From: Synechococcus sp. RS9909
GTDB lineage: Bacteria > Cyanobacteriota > Cyanobacteriia > PCC-6307 > Cyanobiaceae
Reading direction: 5' to 3'
Assembly (NCBI RefSeq): GCF_014279595.1
Contig: NZ_CP047943.1
Span: 2,106,422-2,170,421, forward strand
DNA length: 64,000 nt
The notes under the pieces: model-generated
The model's input: the letters and a program-made list of their open reading frames with translations, nothing else
What the model was told of the DNA's origin: nothing
Database searches by the model: none
Shown here: positions 62,507 to 64,000 of the stretch, one piece after another
Numbering within the stretch: position 1 is the stretch's first letter
How the letters are laid out: the number at the start of each line of letters is the position of its first letter
Translations under genes and position numbers: made by a program

Positions 62507-63496
62507 TCAGACCCCGAGCTCCTGCCAGACCCGATCCAGCAAACGATCCAGCCCCTGGCCCATCGCTGCGGAGATAAGCAGCACCGGCCGACCGCTGGCC
62601 TGCTCCAAACGCATCACCTGCTCGTCGCGACCGGCCTCATCCAGCAACTCCAGTTTGTTGAGCACCAGCAGTCGGGGCCGCTCCACCAGGCCATGGCCGT
62701 AGGCCGCAAGCTCCTTCTCCACCACCCGCAGATCGCTGACGGGATCCTCTGAGCCACCGTCCACCAGGTGAATGAGCAATCGCGTGCGCTCGATATGCCG
62801 CAGAAAATCATGCCCGAGCCCCGCCCCCTGGGCTGCCCCGGCGATCAGGCCTGGAATATCGGCAAACACGGTGCCATCACCGGTGGGGCGGCGCACGACG
62901 CCGAGGTTGGGCACCAGGGTGGTGAAGGGGTAATCAGCGATCTTGGGCCTGGCGGCCGAGAGCACACTGATGAGGGTGCTCTTGCCGGCATTCGGCAAGC
63001 CGATGATCCCCACCTCGGCCAACAGCTTGAGTTCGAGCTGCAGCGGCCACTCCTCCCCATCGCGACCCTCCGTGCATTTCTCCGGAGCGCGGTTGCGATT
63101 GCTCAGGTAATGGGCATTGCCGAGGCCGCCACGGCCACCGAAAGCCACCACCAGCTGCTCACCCGGGTCCGTGAGATCGCCGAGCAGGATGCCGGTCGTG
63201 AGGTGGCGCACCTCCGTGCCGCAGGGCACCCGGATCACCAGATCCATGCCGGAGGCACCCGTGCAGCGATTCGGACCGCCGCGGCGACCATCCGCTGCAG
63301 GGAAGAGGCGCTTGTATTTGAAGTCGAGCAGGGTCTGCAGGTTGGCGTCAGCCTCGAGAATCACGTTGCCGCCATGGCCACCATCTCCCCCTGAGGGTCC
63401 TCCGGCCGGCACATATTTCTCGCGCCGGAACGCCACGATCCCATCGCCGCCGCGGCCCGCACGAACCGTGATGCGCGCCTGATCGATGAACTGCAC
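62507..63496 (-). CDS. obgE: Obg-family GTPase
   Basis: 329 residues from GTG 63496, giving (M)[18 protein letters not shown], the standard start; the frame further upstream has no similarity. The glycine-rich Obg fold covers residues 1-160 ([26 protein letters not shown]). The GTPase domain has GLPNAGKST (G1), IPGLI (G3) and NKLEL (G4). Obg helps late 50S assembly and stress control. The OCT domain seen in some species is absent. It is divergent from the ABC ATPase gene, 60 bases away. Confidence 0.96.
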   Translation of the reverse strand: MQFIDQARITVRAGRGGDGIVAFRREKYVPAGGPSGGDGGHGGNVILEADANLQTLLDFKYKRLFPAADGRRGGPNRCTGASGMDLVIRVPCGTEVRHLTTGILLGDLTDPGEQLVVAFGGRGGLGNAHYLSNRNRAPEKCTEGRDGEEWPLQLELKLLAEVGIIGLPNAGKSTLISVLSAARPKIADYPFTTLVPNLGVVRRPTGDGTVFADIPGLIAGAAQGAGLGHDFLRHIERTRLLIHLVDGGSEDPVSDLRVVEKELAAYGHGLVERPRLLVLNKLELLDEAGRDEQVMRLEQASGRPVLLISAAMGQGLDRLLDRVWQELGV

Positions 63497-63556
63497 AGGG
63501 AGCCTCGGGCGTGGCCAACCATCAACCCTAGGATCGCGGCGAACGGGACAAGAGCA

Positions 63557-64000
63557 GTGGCCGGGGTTCGCTTCGAGGCGCTCAGCAAGACCTACCCGGC
63601 GCGCGCCGGCGGAGAGCCGGTTCCGGTGATCCGCAGCCTCGATCTGGCGATCGATGACGGTGAATTTCTGGTGCTCGTGGGCCCGTCTGGCTGTGGCAAA
63701 AGCACCCTGCTCAGGCTGCTGGCCGGACTCGACACGCCCAGCGCCGGCGAAATCCTTGTCGGAGACAGACCGGTGAGCCTGCTCAGACCGGCGCAGCGCG
63801 ATGTGGCCATGGTGTTTCAGAGTTACGCGCTGTACCCCCATCTCAGCGTGCGCGACAACATCGGCTTCGGCCTGCGACGCAGCCACCCCCGCACGTTCTG
63901 GCAACAGCTGCGGGATCAGGGGCATCGCAGCACCCGTCACCTGCCCAGCCCGCTGCGGCTGTCGTCCCCACGCGAACACCGCATCGAGGCACGCACCAGG
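63557..64000 (+). CDS. ABC transporter ATP-binding protein, MalK/UgpC type (partial)
   Basis: The first 148 residues are in the window; the frame is open at base 64000. Walker A is GPSGCGKST, the Q-loop [15 protein letters not shown] and the GxFGLR segment follow. MalK/UgpC/GgtA ATPases energise sugar or glucosylglycerol uptake. After FGLRR there is an unusual basic stretch ([21 protein letters not shown]) of about 40 residues before the signature would come, which I associate with marine Synechococcus members. GTG 63557 is preceded by AAGAG at 63550-63554, 2 bases away. Substrate unknown. Confidence 0.88.
   Translation, partial: MAGVRFEALSKTYPARAGGEPVPVIRSLDLAIDDGEFLVLVGPSGCGKSTLLRLLAGLDTPSAGEILVGDRPVSLLRPAQRDVAMVFQSYALYPHLSVRDNIGFGLRRSHPRTFWQQLRDQGHRSTRHLPSPLRLSSPREHRIEARTR

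Overview
The window is chromosomal DNA from a marine picocyanobacterium of the Synechococcus/Cyanobium lineage. It carries allophycocyanin core genes, a psbA gene for D1, a split RNA polymerase (rpoB, rpoC1, rpoC2), the Ccs1/CcdA cytochrome c assembly system, a high-light-inducible protein, CP12, Ycf35 and several small families (DUF3143, DUF2301, DUF3493, DUF4278) that I know from cyanobacteria. High GC, tight packing and many ATGA/GTGA overlaps fit marine Synechococcus, probably subcluster 5.1 or a relative. No phycoerythrin or rRNA genes are present to place it further.

Layout. 1-1060: end of an apc operon (apcA, apcB, apcC) and its terminator. 1110-4394: ftsW, ccdA, ccs1. 4366-9993: queF, a DUF4278 gene, glnB, tlyA, purB, an unlisted 33-aa membrane peptide and fumC. 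9998-17252: a Ski2-like helicase, a BASS transporter and the biotin operon bioF-bioK-bioC-bioD with a 51-aa membrane protein. 17258-24958: a J-domain/DUF3143 pair, rsmG, a leftward cluster (41-aa membrane peptide, HEAT protein, DUF2997, Ycf35, ferredoxin, aldo-keto reductase), an AmpG-like carrier, rlmN and an HLIP. 25030-35848: rpsT, tatD, rpoB, rpoC1, rpoC2, all leftward. 36008-39172: hisD, rpiA and an HtrA protease.

39275-46121 is the accessory region. It holds the three parts of a GRRM (GrrA/GrrM/GrrP) system, which makes a ribosomal peptide with radical-SAM-installed cyclophanes. An extracellular solute-binding-like lipoprotein (GrrP) is followed at once by a glycine-rich precursor (GrrA) with nine aromatic-X-Asn motifs. 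The radical SAM/SPASM maturase (GrrM) lies about 4.3 kb away. Between them sit an MscS channel, a large multidomain GH18 chitinase with a Met/His-rich repeat, and a small Cys-rich protein.

46238-51798: rimP-nusA-rnpM(ylxR)-infB. 51819-55437: a low-complexity-tail membrane protein that overlaps a DUF3493 gene on the other strand, tRNA-Thr(CGT), a DUF389 protein and psbA (Glu130, D1:2-like). 55471-64000: a lipoprotein, two tandem secreted paralogs, an aspartoacylase-family enzyme, a GST-fold protein, a DUF2301 protein, an ABC-F ATPase, a CP12-like protein, obgE and the start of a MalK-type ABC ATPase that runs off the window.
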